Shown here one piece after another: positions 17,599 to 27,173 of a DNA stretch of 64,000 nt. The stretch comes from an uncultured Desulfuromonadales bacterium (GTDB taxonomy: Bacteria > Desulfobacterota > Desulfuromonadia > Desulfuromonadales > Geopsychrobacteraceae). Each line of letters starts with the position of its first letter. Position 1 is the stretch's first letter. The position numbers and the translations under genes are program-made. The notes beneath the pieces are model-generated. The model searched no databases. It saw nothing but the letters and a program-made list of their open reading frames with translations, and was not told the DNA's origin. The stretch is from NCBI GenBank assembly GCA_945787295.1, contig CALZHQ010000002.1, positions 1 to 64,000 of the forward strand. Reading direction: 5' to 3'.

Positions 17599-18777
17599 AT
17601 GAGTCATAGAAAAAACATCTCTAAACCGAAAAAAAAGTCCAGTCGTAATCGAGCTGCTGCTTGGCAAAATCAAAAAGTCCGCGTCGCATTGGCCTCTTTA
17701 TTCCTCCTGGCATTTGTCGGTATTTGTTTGCTGCTACTGGTCAGCCTGCGTTCCCGTTTGCTGCCTGAATATACCCACTTTGAGGAGCCCATAGAGAAAC
17801 CTAAACCGATTACCCGGCCAATGGTCGGTTATCAGCAGGTGTATGCGCTGGTCGAAGCTGAACTGTTAAGTGGTCCACAATCGCAGGGCTGGCAGAAACT
17901 GCCGGTCGAAGGGGATCGCCAACGCTTAAAAATGTTCGGCGATTTTCCAGATCGCAACCGGTTACTCGACCTTTCGACAAAAATTGCCGAAACCGGCGCT
18001 CCGGCGCAACTTGATTTATTGCCACGCAAAGGCTACGTGCATCTTTACTGGCAACAACAGCTGCGTCTTGAATTACGCTACCGGGTGCCGATCGAAGTCA
18101 CCAGCAGCCGGCCGCAGATTGCCATCATTATGGATGACATGGGCCGGTCGTTGAGTACTTTTCGCGAGTTGCTAGAACTTGATCTGTTTGTGACCCCGGC
18201 AATATTGCCAGAGAGTCGTAAGGCCACGGCTGCGGCCCTGTTTTTGCAAAATGCGGGTCATGAGTACATGATCCATATCCCGATGCAGCCGAAAAGTTAT
18301 CCCGAGGTAAATCCCGGGCCAAATGCTTTGTTGCTCGGCCAATCGGAGATGCAGACCCGCAAACTGGTCAGAAGTTATATGGACAAGGTCCCAGGCGCCG
18401 CAGGCGGTAATAATCATATGGGCTCTGGTTATACCCAGAGCCGGGCCGCGATGCGGGTGGTTCTGGACGAGCTGCAGCAGGGCGCCCACTTTTTTATCGA
18501 CAGTAAAACGATCGGCAATTCAGTCGCTTATGATGAGGCGCGGCGGATGAAAATACCGACGGCAGCGCGGCAAATTTTTCTCGACAATGAAGAAAATGTC
18601 GACTATGTCCGCCGACAGATCCGTAAGATGGTCCGCATGGCGGATGATCGTGGCGATTTGATCGCCATCTGCCATCCTTACCCGGAAACCTTGCAGGCCT
18701 TGCGCCAGGAAATGTCTTGGTTAAAGCAGCAAAAAGTCGATTTTGTCCCCGCCTCAACCCTGGCGAAGGTCTACTGA
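17599..18777 (+). CDS. Divergent polysaccharide deacetylase family protein (YibQ-like)
   Basis: 392 residues: a basic N-terminus, one membrane segment (about 30-52) and a divergent NodB-like domain (about 170-390) starting AIIMDDMGRS, with an HIPMQP motif and a late CHPYPET motif. E. coli yibQ lies beside envC, and the same order (envC-like, ctpA, yibQ-like) is seen here. The substrate is not known. Its last seven bases overlap the 3' end of the convergent ParA-like gene. Confidence 0.9.
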   Translation: MSHRKNISKPKKKSSRNRAAAWQNQKVRVALASLFLLAFVGICLLLLVSLRSRLLPEYTHFEEPIEKPKPITRPMVGYQQVYALVEAELLSGPQSQGWQKLPVEGDRQRLKMFGDFPDRNRLLDLSTKIAETGAPAQLDLLPRKGYVHLYWQQQLRLELRYRVPIEVTSSRPQIAIIMDDMGRSLSTFRELLELDLFVTPAILPESRKATAAALFLQNAGHEYMIHIPMQPKSYPEVNPGPNALLLGQSEMQTRKLVRSYMDKVPGAAGGNNHMGSGYTQSRAAMRVVLDELQQGAHFFIDSKTIGNSVAYDEARRMKIPTAARQIFLDNEENVDYVRRQIRKMVRMADDRGDLIAICHPYPETLQALRQEMSWLKQQKVDFVPASTLAKVY

Positions 18778-20192
18778 TCGCCAGATATCCTGGGGGCTTC
18801 AGGCTTTAGCTCTGCGGCTAAATCAACTTGCACCCTGCTAAACACAGTTTGCCATTCCAGGTAGTTCTGGTGTTCCAGAAGTCTTAGCGGATCTTTACTG
18901 CGGTGGGCGAGCAGGGTCTGAGTGCCTTTTTCGCCTGGTCCTGAAGAGATTTTGCGGAACAGTTTCAGCAGGGTCGAGTTTTGCGAGCGGCTGAAAAATC
19001 CCTTTTCTTTGAGAATCAATTTACGCCCGGAGAGTTTCTCACCAGAGTTGTCGAGACGGTAGAAATCGATGCGCGATTCGTCCTCCGGCAAGGGCGTTCT
19101 CTGCAGCAGAATGTAGGAACGCTCAGCCGTTTCAAGCAATAGCTCGCGCAGGGAATCTTCCAGCCCCTTGGCTTTTTGTTCGCCAAAACAATCCTGAATT
19201 ATCAGATCGAGGAAACAGCTTTCCTCGATATATCCGGCTAGTTTGCCATCACTGCTTTCCAGATAGTATGCTCCCGGCCAGACCTGTTCGTCAGGTAAAG
19301 GTTTTTCGCAGCACAAACAACTCATTTGCAGGCGTGTGTAGCGATCCCGCCGTTCTCGCGCGAGGGCTGTCTCCCGAGCAAATCTCTGCTTGGCGACTTC
19401 ATTCATCCGGTGAGGGCCATTTTGCAGATAGTCAAGATAGACTTGACGGGCCAGGTGCATGAACTGCAGGTGAACATCAGTGTTGCGACCGTGAGTGATG
19501 ACCGGATAGAGTTTGCCGGTCGGGTTGGTGCTGAGTGACTCGACCTTCGGACTCTTGGCAATGAAGCCTTCGAAGCACTTGTAGCCGCGGTTGATGGCAT
19601 AAGCCTTGAGCAACTGATAAGAATTCCGGAACGGTCCTGAAAAATGGATGCGGGTATCGACGATACAGGGGAGCAGCCGCAGGGACGATTTGGGACGTTG
19701 CTGCTTGGCCAGGAAATCAGCCAGGTTGGTGCAGTTTTCCAGTGAGGCGGCATCTTTGATCGGGACGATGACTCGATCCGCAGCAAAAAGGGCATTGCGG
19801 GTATAGATGTCGACGATAGGGCTGGTATCGATGATGACCACCCCGCCAAGTTGGCTGTTGCTGAGGATCTCGGCAAGCTGCTCGACACTGCTGATCTGCT
19901 GCTGGAGTTCTAACAAATGACGGCTTGAGGGGATGTACTGAACACCATATTGGCCGGTGGATATCAGGTCCTCAGGAGGCTTGCCGCTAAATATCTGGTT
20001 TATATCTCCCTTGTCCGGCTGATTGCCGAGCTGAAACATTTGATCGATAGTAAAATGATTGTCAAAGCTGAACAGGGTGACCGGTAAGTCTTCGGCAAGG
20101 CCTTTGAGGTAGATAGCCAGATTGGTGGCCAGGGTGGTTTTTCCGACCCCGCCTTTTTCACTTGAGACCGTGATTACATAGGGTCGCGCCAT
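18771..20192 (-). CDS. Orphan ParA-like P-loop ATPase with long C-terminal extension
   Basis: 473 residues from the ATG at 20192 (GAGGT site eight bases upstream; earlier ATGs at 20204 and 20231 lack one). The N-terminal about 230 residues are a ParA/MinD-type deviant Walker ATPase with SSEKGGVGKTTLATN and a switch region VVIIDTSPI. The C-terminal about 210 residues are not a known partition domain to my eye; they contain a CLCCEKPLPDEQ cluster. No ParB or parS-like array is adjacent, so chromosome partition is unlikely. Function unknown. Confidence 0.85.
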   Translation of the reverse strand: MARPYVITVSSEKGGVGKTTLATNLAIYLKGLAEDLPVTLFSFDNHFTIDQMFQLGNQPDKGDINQIFSGKPPEDLISTGQYGVQYIPSSRHLLELQQQISSVEQLAEILSNSQLGGVVIIDTSPIVDIYTRNALFAADRVIVPIKDAASLENCTNLADFLAKQQRPKSSLRLLPCIVDTRIHFSGPFRNSYQLLKAYAINRGYKCFEGFIAKSPKVESLSTNPTGKLYPVITHGRNTDVHLQFMHLARQVYLDYLQNGPHRMNEVAKQRFARETALARERRDRYTRLQMSCLCCEKPLPDEQVWPGAYYLESSDGKLAGYIEESCFLDLIIQDCFGEQKAKGLEDSLRELLLETAERSYILLQRTPLPEDESRIDFYRLDNSGEKLSGRKLILKEKGFFSRSQNSTLLKLFRKISSGPGEKGTQTLLAHRSKDPLRLLEHQNYLEWQTVFSRVQVDLAAELKPEAPRISGDQ

Positions 20193-20326
20193 TGGAGACC
20201 TCATCAGGAATGATTCAAGAAATTTAACCATTTATAAGACAACAGGGTGGCCCTGTCAATCTTTGTGGAACATAGGTATAATGGCCGACCGACTGTCATC
20301 CGGAGGGGCTGGAAGGGCATTCACGT

Positions 20327-21535
20327 TTGCTGGGAAATAGACAGATAATAACCGTCTCTGCATTAGTTCACCTGTTGCAGGATCTGGTTGAGGAAAATTT
20401 CGTTGAAGTCCTGGTGCAGGGAGAAATGACCAGTATTTCAAGGCCTGCGTCCGGTCATTACTACTTTACTCTGAAGGATGAAAAGTCGCAGCTGCGCTGT
20501 GCCATGTTCCGCAGTCATGGGCGAGCCTTGCGTTTTAAACCTGAAGAGGGGCTGGAGGTTGTCTGCCGAGGCCGGGTTTCCATTTACCCGCAGCGTGGTG
20601 ATCTGCAGCTGATAGTTGAAGGACTGGAACCGGTCGGGGTTGGCGGTCTGCAGCTGGCCTTTGAGCAGTTGCAGCAGAAATTGGCCAATGAGGGTTTGTT
20701 TGACGATGATCGAAAACGATCTCTCCCCGAGTTCCCAACGACCATCGGTATCGTCACTTCGGCAACCGGGGCGGCGATACACGATATCCTGACGGTCTTG
20801 CGCCGCCGCTCGGCTGGAGTGAAGGTGCTGTTGCGCTCTGTTCGTGTCCAAGGGGAAGGTGCCGCCGAAGAGATCAGTGCGGCGATTGACGATTTAAATC
20901 ATGACGGCCGCGCGGAGATTTTGATTGTCGGTCGCGGCGGTGGCTCGCGTGAGGATCTTTGGGCGTTCAATGAGGAATCCGTAGCGCGGGCGATTGCCGC
21001 CTCAAAAATTCCGGTGATTTCAGCGGTTGGTCACGAGGTCGATATTTCGATCTCCGATTTAGTTGCCGATTTGCGGGCTCCTACGCCGAGTGCTGCTGCC
21101 GAACTGGTGGTCCAGAATCGCCTCGATCTCGAACGTCATCTCGATCAGTTGATGCTGCGCTTAGGCAGGCAGATGCGCGCCCAGTTGGCACTGTTGCAGA
21201 GTCGGGTTCAGGGCTTGGAACGTCGGCTCAAGGCTCCCGTAGAGCAGCTCCGCATTCAGAGGTTGCAGCTGCAACAGTTAAGCCTGCGGTTAACGCAGGG
21301 GATGACCGGAATTCTTAATCAGCAGAAAGAGCGATTCGCGGTCTTGGCCGGGCAACTGCATGCGCTCTCGCCGTTGGCCGTTCTGGGGCGTGGTTATGCA
21401 ATCGTCCGCAAAGCCGAGTCGGGCGTTCTGGTCAAGTCGCAGCAGCAGGTCTCTGCCGGGGAGCGACTGCAGGTTCAGTTGGCAGAGGGGGAGTTGTCAG
21501 CAGTCGTTGTCTCAGAGTCGACGGAAAAGGATTAA
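20327..21535 (+). CDS. xseA: Exodeoxyribonuclease VII large subunit
   Basis: Catalytic large subunit of exonuclease VII, which degrades single-stranded DNA. It is 402 residues with an N-terminal OB fold (about 5-95, containing GEMTSISRPASGHYYFTLKDE), the central nuclease domain (ATGAAIHDIL; GRGGGSREDLWAFN) and a coiled-coil C-terminus. The frame starts with a TTG preceded by GGAAGGG; no better start is visible. It heads an xseA-xseB-ispA-dxs run. Confidence 0.95.
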   Translation: MLGNRQIITVSALVHLLQDLVEENFVEVLVQGEMTSISRPASGHYYFTLKDEKSQLRCAMFRSHGRALRFKPEEGLEVVCRGRVSIYPQRGDLQLIVEGLEPVGVGGLQLAFEQLQQKLANEGLFDDDRKRSLPEFPTTIGIVTSATGAAIHDILTVLRRRSAGVKVLLRSVRVQGEGAAEEISAAIDDLNHDGRAEILIVGRGGGSREDLWAFNEESVARAIAASKIPVISAVGHEVDISISDLVADLRAPTPSAAAELVVQNRLDLERHLDQLMLRLGRQMRAQLALLQSRVQGLERRLKAPVEQLRIQRLQLQQLSLRLTQGMTGILNQQKERFAVLAGQLHALSPLAVLGRGYAIVRKAESGVLVKSQQQVSAGERLQVQLAEGELSAVVVSESTEKD

Positions 21536-21611
21536 TTATTGAAAGGGCTTGACGGCAGTCAGTGCTGGTAGCGATAATCACTCTTTTGGTCTTAATGAAC
21601 AGGTGGGTTTG

Positions 21612-21842
21612 ATGGCAGAGAAAAAAGGTTTTGAGACTGCATTGAAAAAGTTGGAAAAAGCTGTTGCCAAGCTGGAAAGTGGTGAGCTGTCGCTCGATCA
21701 GTCGTTGCAGGTTTTTTCTGACGGTGTTGGACAGGCAGAGATTTGTCGCAAGTCGTTGCAGGACGTCGAATTGCAGGTTGAGCAGTTGTTGAAGCAGAAT
21801 GATGGCAGTTTAAAGTCTGAGGTTTTTCTGGATGAGCAGTGA
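21612..21842 (+). CDS. xseB: Exodeoxyribonuclease VII small subunit
   Basis: 76 residues from the ATG at 21612, which has AGGTGG upstream; an earlier in-frame start at 21549 would add unrelated residues. The sequence FETALKKLEKAVAKLESGELSLDQSL is the XseB signature, a helical protein that binds XseA. Its end overlaps ispA by eleven bases. Confidence 0.95.
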   Translation: MAEKKGFETALKKLEKAVAKLESGELSLDQSLQVFSDGVGQAEICRKSLQDVELQVEQLLKQNDGSLKSEVFLDEQ

Positions 21843-22734
21843 TGAGACACTGCTGTCATATTTGCATGAGCGGAATCAGCTGACGGAATCAGCTCTCGAC
21901 CGTTACCTGCCCGCTGCTGAGACCTTGCCCTCAAGTTTGCATGAAGCGATGCGTTACTCGGTATTTGCCGGAGGTAAGAGAATCCGGCCCATTTTGATGA
22001 TGGCAGCCTGTGAAGCGGTCGGCGGCACTCCTCAGCAGGTCCTTCCGGCAGCGTGTGCCATCGAAATGATTCATAGCTATTCGTTGATTCATGATGATCT
22101 GCCGGCGATGGATGATGATGATTTTCGGCGTGGCAAACCGACGAATCATAAAGTTTATGGTGAGGCCAAGGCGATCCTTGCCGGGGATGGGCTGTTGACT
22201 GAGGCTTTTATCCTGCTCTCCAGCCCTGCTATCTGGCCTGATCTGTCTGCCGATGAGCGTCGCGAGGTCATTCATCTGCTGGCTCGCAATGCCGGTTCAC
22301 GAGGTATGGTCGGTGGCCAGGTCGTCGATATGGAATCGGAAGGTCTAACGATCGACCTGCCGACACTTGAATATATTCATACCCATAAAACCGGGGCCTT
22401 GATTTTGGCTGCGATTGAGGCAGGAGCTATTCTCGGTGGCGCCGATGCCGAGCAACGTCGCGCTCTCTGCCGTTATGGTGAGGCTGCTGGCCTGGCTTTT
22501 CAGGTCGCAGACGATATCCTCGATATCGTTGCCGATCAGCAGCAACTGGGCAAGGATGTCGGCAGCGATCTAAAGCGCGGCAAAGCAACCTACCCGGCCT
22601 TGCTTGGCCTGGATGGTGCTCGTAAACGGGCTCGTGAATTACGTGAGCTGGCTTTTTCATCGTTGGAAATTTTTGGCGATTCTGCGCGACCGTTGCGCGA
22701 TATTGCCAGTTATATTGTCGATCGATCTTTTTGA
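21832..22734 (+). CDS. ispA: Short-chain polyprenyl (farnesyl) diphosphate synthase
   Basis: Condenses IPP with allylic diphosphates to make farnesyl diphosphate. 300 residues with the two aspartate-rich motifs DDLPAMDDDDFRRG (first, with the two-residue insertion of bacterial FPP synthases) and DDILD (second). It lies between xseB and dxs, the classic isoprenoid operon order. A second, long-chain synthase is at 51813. Confidence 0.95.
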   Translation: MSSDETLLSYLHERNQLTESALDRYLPAAETLPSSLHEAMRYSVFAGGKRIRPILMMAACEAVGGTPQQVLPAACAIEMIHSYSLIHDDLPAMDDDDFRRGKPTNHKVYGEAKAILAGDGLLTEAFILLSSPAIWPDLSADERREVIHLLARNAGSRGMVGGQVVDMESEGLTIDLPTLEYIHTHKTGALILAAIEAGAILGGADAEQRRALCRYGEAAGLAFQVADDILDIVADQQQLGKDVGSDLKRGKATYPALLGLDGARKRARELRELAFSSLEIFGDSARPLRDIASYIVDRSF

Positions 22735-22808
22735 GAGAGTCTGTTGTCGTGAGGAGTTGTGTCGGGCAGCGCAACTGACAACAGGTGTTTGTTTGAGGAT
22801 GAGACATT

Positions 22809-24710
22809 ATGGGTAAAATTCTTTCACAGTTAAAAACTCCTGCTGATTTGAAACAGCTTTCAAAAGCTGAACTCACTCAATTGGCGGTTGAGCTGCGTGA
22901 GCAGATTGTCGCTACCGTTGCTGAAAATGGTGGCCATCTCGGCAGCTCTCTGGGGGTGGTTGAGCTCAGCATTGCTCTGCACCGGGTGTTCGACTCTCCC
23001 AAAGATAAAATTGTCTGGGATGTCGGCCATCAGGCCTACGCGCACAAACTTCTGACTGGACGTCTGGATCAGTTTCACACCTTGCGCCAGTTGAACGGTA
23101 TCAGTGGTTTTCCCAAGCGTAAGGAGAGCAAGCACGATGCTTTTGATGTCGGGCATTCAAGTACCTCGATTTCGGCCGCCTTGGGGATGGCTGCGGTTAA
23201 CGACATTGTTGGCAGTGACGAGAAGATTATCGCTGTTATCGGGGATGGCTCCTTAACCGCCGGAATGGCTTTTGAGGGGCTGAATCATGCCGGGCATCTG
23301 AAGCAGAAGATGGTGGTTATCCTCAATGACAATGAGATGTCGATATCACCAAATGTTGGTGCACTCTCCTCCTTTTTAAGCCGTAAACTTTCGTCAGACA
23401 CGTTTATCCGTTTCAAAAAAGAGACGGAAAATATCCTCAGCCACGTGCCCGGATTCGGCAAGGATCTGGTGAATATCGCCAAACGGGCGGAAGAATCTTT
23501 GAAAGGTTTCATGACGCCGGGAATGCTTTTCGAAGGTTTTGGATTTGATTACTTCGGTCCCATCGACGGTCATAACTTCGATGAACTGATGGAAACCCTG
23601 GAAAACGTCTCCCATATCAACGGCCCGGTTCTGCTGCATGTTGCGACGAAAAAGGGCAAGGGGTTTGAGCCGGCGGAGCAGAACCCGCCCAAATATCACG
23701 GAGTAGGGCCTTTCAATCCGGTTACCGGAGAAGTGAAGGGTGGCAAGCCGGGCAGCGCAGCATCCTACACGGGTGTGTTCGGCGATACTCTGGTTGAACT
23801 GGCGCGTGCAGATGAGCGGGTTGTCGCCATTACTGCGGCGATGGCGGAGGGAACCGGCCTCAACTCTTTTGCCGAGACCTTCCCGGAGCGATTTTTCGAT
23901 GTCGGGATCGCAGAGCAGCATGCCGTAACCTTTGCAGGCGGGCTGGCCTGTCGTGGATTGCGGCCGGTTGTAACCATCTATTCTACCTTTATGCAACGCG
24001 CCTACGATCAGATCCTGCACGATGTCTGTTTGCAGAATCTGCCAGTCACCTTTGCGATGGACCGTGGTGGACTGGTGGGGGCCGATGGGCCGACGCATCA
24101 TGGCGTTTTCGATCTGTCCTTTATGCGACATATTCCGAACCTGACCTTTGCCGTTCCTCGCAACGAGGTTGAGCTACGGCGGATTATGAAAACTGCAACT
24201 TTAACGGACGGACCTTTTGCGTATCGTTATCCGCGGGGCAATGGTGTTGGATTGCCCTTAGAGGGGGCCATTGAGCCGCTGGAAGTCGGCAAGGGTGAAC
24301 TGCTGCGGCAGGGAAGTGATGCGCTGATCGTTGCTGTTGGCGTCATGGTCGGTGAGGCTTTGGAGGCAGCCAAGCTGCTTTCTCAGCAGGGGATTGAAGT
24401 CAGCGTCGTCGATGCTCGTTTTGTCAAGCCGCTCGACCGGGATTTGCTCCTGGCCCAGGCAGAGCAGGTGCCCCTTGTGGTGACCGCTGAAGAAAATGCC
24501 CTGCAGGGTGGTTTTGGGGCGGCGGTCCTGGAATTACTGAACGATTCGGGGTTGTCGACTCCAGTGATCCGAGTCGGTATCCCCGACCAGTTTATCGAAC
24601 AGGGAACGCAAGCCGAACTTCGTGGCCAACTGGGTCTCGATGCCGATGGCCTTGTGACGACGATTCAGAAGGCTTTGCGTACAGCTCAGATTAAAGTTTC
24701 TGCCGGCTAA
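22809..24710 (+). CDS. dxs: 1-Deoxy-D-xylulose-5-phosphate synthase
   Basis: First enzyme of the MEP isoprenoid pathway; TPP-dependent condensation of pyruvate and glyceraldehyde 3-phosphate. 633 residues, the usual length. Visible motifs are the TPP site [15 protein letters not shown], the [14 protein letters not shown] segment, and the transketolase-type central domain with [13 protein letters not shown]. It is the last gene of the operon; a terminator follows. Confidence 0.97.
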   Translation: MGKILSQLKTPADLKQLSKAELTQLAVELREQIVATVAENGGHLGSSLGVVELSIALHRVFDSPKDKIVWDVGHQAYAHKLLTGRLDQFHTLRQLNGISGFPKRKESKHDAFDVGHSSTSISAALGMAAVNDIVGSDEKIIAVIGDGSLTAGMAFEGLNHAGHLKQKMVVILNDNEMSISPNVGALSSFLSRKLSSDTFIRFKKETENILSHVPGFGKDLVNIAKRAEESLKGFMTPGMLFEGFGFDYFGPIDGHNFDELMETLENVSHINGPVLLHVATKKGKGFEPAEQNPPKYHGVGPFNPVTGEVKGGKPGSAASYTGVFGDTLVELARADERVVAITAAMAEGTGLNSFAETFPERFFDVGIAEQHAVTFAGGLACRGLRPVVTIYSTFMQRAYDQILHDVCLQNLPVTFAMDRGGLVGADGPTHHGVFDLSFMRHIPNLTFAVPRNEVELRRIMKTATLTDGPFAYRYPRGNGVGLPLEGAIEPLEVGKGELLRQGSDALIVAVGVMVGEALEAAKLLSQQGIEVSVVDARFVKPLDRDLLLAQAEQVPLVVTAEENALQGGFGAAVLELLNDSGLSTPVIRVGIPDQFIEQGTQAELRGQLGLDADGLVTTIQKALRTAQIKVSAG

Positions 24711-24736
24711 TTCGTTGTACTAAATTGTAGTTTTAA

Positions 24737-24770
24737 GCAAAGGCCACCTCATTCAGGTGGCCTTTGCTGT
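24737..24770 (+). terminator. Strong hairpin after dxs
   Basis: GCAAAGGCCACCT and its exact complement surround a five-base loop, 26 bases after the dxs stop. The T-run is weak on the plus strand. It lies between two convergent genes and may serve both. Confidence 0.7.
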
Positions 24771-24798
24771 CTAGATTTTGCTGAAAAATCGGCAGAGG

Positions 24799-25431
24799 TT
24801 ACAGTTTTTTTTGCTCTATGTGAATAGATTTGAAAATATCTTCAGCTTTCTGTTGATCGGCAGGATCCTGCAGATAGTCGGTAAAGTAGAAAAAAAACCA
24901 GTTTGGAGAGGCAAAGCCGATAACCCCGGAAAAATGCATTTTTTCGTCATGGTGTAGATAGTCGGCATCATAACGGTAAGCGTACCAGGCACCGTTGATG
25001 CTGATTTCTTTGCTTGTCCCCGTCAATTGACTAACTCCCTCTTCCTGCTCCAGGGATTGACCAGCATATTTAGCCGAAAGCTTGATGGTTTTTTTGCTCG
25101 GCGCCCGCTCGCCTTTTTTTAGATGGCTCAGATCCAGAGTCATAAAGGCTGTAGATTGGGGATTGTAAAGTAGAACTTCATTGGCTTTGAGCCTCTTTTT
25201 AGCCGCGTCAAGCAGTTGTTCCTGGGTCGGCGAGTAGCCTTTTCCTTCGGATTCGTGACCGATGTGCTCGGCCATTTCTTCAAGTAATGCTGCAGGTGGT
25301 TCTTTGGCCCATTCCCAGCCCTGGGGAATGTCAAAGCTAAGCGCTGTGTTTTCAGTGATCTGCAGTCTTTCTGCTGTAGCGAGCACAGGCAGTAATGTTA
25401 GGATTAATAACAATTTCAGGACAATTTTCAT
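24799..25431 (-). CDS. Exported protein of unknown function
   Basis: 210 residues from the ATG at 25431 (GGAGG site upstream). It begins with a clear Sec signal peptide (MKIVLKLLLILTLLPVLATA), so it is likely periplasmic. The body has LSFDIPQGWEWAKEP near the start and a C-terminal aromatic segment NWFFFYFTDYL, a pattern seen in small lipid- or envelope-associated proteins. I do not recognise the family. It is a single gene, convergent with dxs. Confidence 0.75.
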   Translation of the reverse strand: MKIVLKLLLILTLLPVLATAERLQITENTALSFDIPQGWEWAKEPPAALLEEMAEHIGHESEGKGYSPTQEQLLDAAKKRLKANEVLLYNPQSTAFMTLDLSHLKKGERAPSKKTIKLSAKYAGQSLEQEEGVSQLTGTSKEISINGAWYAYRYDADYLHHDEKMHFSGVIGFASPNWFFFYFTDYLQDPADQQKAEDIFKSIHIEQKKL

Positions 25432-25640
25432 TGCTGCCTCCAACTGAGTCAGGGTGGGATTACTTTTAATCAAATGCTACCTTTTGAGTCCTTATTGTCA
25501 AATAAAATGGCGCCTATAACGTCTAAAAATGGGCTGTAATCAACATTTGTGAGAGATATTTGAGTAGTGGGTTGTTCGCTCAGGCCAGACTAGAAAGTGA
25601 GTTGCCTGCATAGGCTGCGGCAAAAGACATAATTCCCCTC
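25432..25640. other. Intergenic region with possible structured leader
   Basis: No gene is visible between the unknown exported protein and the BioD-like gene. The right part (about 25570-25640) is rich in complementary short segments: CAGGC/GCCTG, CTCA/TGAG, GCCT-gcat-AGGC and TTGCC/GGCAA. A CCCC-tc-GGGG hairpin shares its G-run with the terminator at 25641. This could be an attenuated leader or a small RNA; it matches no riboswitch consensus I know. Confidence 0.35.
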
Positions 25641-25673
25641 GGGGTGTGCCGCTATCAGGGACACCCCTTTTTT
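25641..25673 (+). terminator. Intrinsic terminator upstream of the BioD-like gene
   Basis: GGGGTGT and ACACCCC flank a 13-base loop and are followed directly by six T residues. No plus-strand gene ends before it, so it would terminate a short transcript starting in the preceding intergenic region. Confidence 0.65.
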
Positions 25674-25748
25674 CTGTTCTTACTTTGTTTACATGTTATC
25701 TTGACTAGAATTGTTGTATTATTCGGGGCAGTTTGCAAAGGAGATGAT

Positions 25749-26843
25749 ATGGCCCGGAAGGTATTTATAGCGGCTACAGGAATGAACAGTGGTAAGACGA
25801 CCACCAGTCTTTCGCTGATGCATATGGCTTTGAAAAAATATGATCGCGTGGGTTTTGTGAAACCGATCGGACCGAAACCGGTCGAGTTTAATGGATTGGT
25901 TGCAGATAAAGATGCCATCTTGATGGCCCGGATGTTTGGCTTAGTAGATGACCTGCCGTTGATGTCTCCATTTGTCTTGCAGCAGGGTGATACCCGGCGG
26001 ATGATGGATGGGGAACTGTCACGTGATGATAAGATCCAGCGAATGTTTGATGCCATTGCCGAACTGGATGCCAAGAATGATTTTCTGATCATTGAGGGGG
26101 CCGGGCACACTGGGGTCGGTTCGGTGTTCGGCTGCAATAATGGCCGAATTGCCAGAGAAGCAGATGCCGCAGTTGTGATGGTGACAGGAGGGGGCTTGGG
26201 GAATGTTGTAGATTCCGCGTTGATGAACCATGCTCTATTTCAAAAAGAGCGGGCAAACGTCAAGGCGATTCTGGTCAATAAGATCATTGCCGAGAAACGT
26301 GAACAGACGCTGAAATATCTGGAAAGGGCTTTTGAACCCGAAGGTATCCAGGTGATCGGTGGTTTTAACTACCAGCCGATCTTGGCAAATCCGACCTTGC
26401 GCCGGATTGCTAATGTCTTAGGGATCAAATTACACGCAACTGATGAGCAGGGGCAGCGGATCGTTCATACTGTCCAGATCGGTGCTGCATCTGCCCAGCG
26501 GGTCGCGGAGCTGCTAAAGGATTCAACACTGGTTATTGTGAACAGCAGTCGAGACGAATTGTTGGTGACCATCGCCAATCTTTATCGGATTGATGAATAT
26601 AGAGAGAAAATTGCTGGTATTATTATTCCCGGTGTGGGACAGATAAGCCATATTACCCAGACAATTATCGACAACAGTGGTATTCCTTACATGCGTGCCG
26701 GACGTACCTCCTCATCTGTTTTTGAAATCATCCGGGATGATGTTTCAAAATTGACGGTGGAGGATACGCATAAACTGCACCTGATTACCGATTTGGCGGA
26801 AAAAAGATTTAACTTCAACGCAATTGATGCCTTACTCGATTAG
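25749..26843 (+). CDS. BioD-like P-loop protein with DRTGG domain (Pta N-terminal-half homologue)
   Basis: 364 residues from the ATG at 25749 (AAAGGAG site; a longer frame from 25644 starts inside the terminator). The N-terminal about 200 residues are a dethiobiotin-synthetase-like P-loop domain (TGMNSGKTTTS; IEGAGHTGVGSVFG). The C-terminal about 110 residues match a DRTGG domain (AGRTSSSVFEIIRDD). This is the architecture of the regulatory N-terminal half of long phosphotransacetylases, without the catalytic domain. Its position, far from the biotin genes, makes it unlikely to be BioD. Three small GPERR-motif genes follow. Confidence 0.85.
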   Translation: MARKVFIAATGMNSGKTTTSLSLMHMALKKYDRVGFVKPIGPKPVEFNGLVADKDAILMARMFGLVDDLPLMSPFVLQQGDTRRMMDGELSRDDKIQRMFDAIAELDAKNDFLIIEGAGHTGVGSVFGCNNGRIAREADAAVVMVTGGGLGNVVDSALMNHALFQKERANVKAILVNKIIAEKREQTLKYLERAFEPEGIQVIGGFNYQPILANPTLRRIANVLGIKLHATDEQGQRIVHTVQIGAASAQRVAELLKDSTLVIVNSSRDELLVTIANLYRIDEYREKIAGIIIPGVGQISHITQTIIDNSGIPYMRAGRTSSSVFEIIRDDVSKLTVEDTHKLHLITDLAEKRFNFNAIDALLD

Positions 26844-26860
26844 GATCGGAGGTAGCCCTG

Positions 26861-27082
26861 ATGCTGATACGCGTCAGATACAAAGATGGCAGGATCGATC
26901 TTGTCCCATCACGAAAGCTCGACGAGCTGATTGTTATGAGTGAGATTGAACAATTTGAGCGTTCAACCGGGTGGGTCACCCTGGGGGAAGATCCGATCAG
27001 AAGTTCATTGCGAGGGCGTTACCGTGGTCCTGAGCGCAGGACTACGATCATGTTCGATCTTGAGGGTGAAAAAAGAAAATAG
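26861..27082 (+). CDS. Small GPERR-motif protein, paralogue 1 (GSU3473-like)
   Basis: 73 residues, starting MLIRVRYKDGRIDLVPSRKL, with central FERSTGWVTLGEDPIR and YRGPERR near the end. GGAGGT ribosome site. It lies 17 bases after the BioD-like gene, so they are probably co-transcribed. It is paralogous to the proteins at 27174 and 27546. The fold looks like a small beta-rich domain; function unknown. The family name is recalled from Geobacter annotations. Confidence 0.8.
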   Translation: MLIRVRYKDGRIDLVPSRKLDELIVMSEIEQFERSTGWVTLGEDPIRSSLRGRYRGPERRTTIMFDLEGEKRK

Positions 27083-27173
27083 CTGGCCTTTGCGGATGGA
27101 CTTCAGGTAAAATCCGCTCCACATCGGTTAATGCATAATTCTTATTGGCCCGCTGGCGTGGGAAGGTAGATCC

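Noticed and set aside
22809..24710. Possible link between isoprenoid genes and the biotin or cco blocks
   Set aside because: Distance and intervening terminators show separate operons; no shared signal seen.
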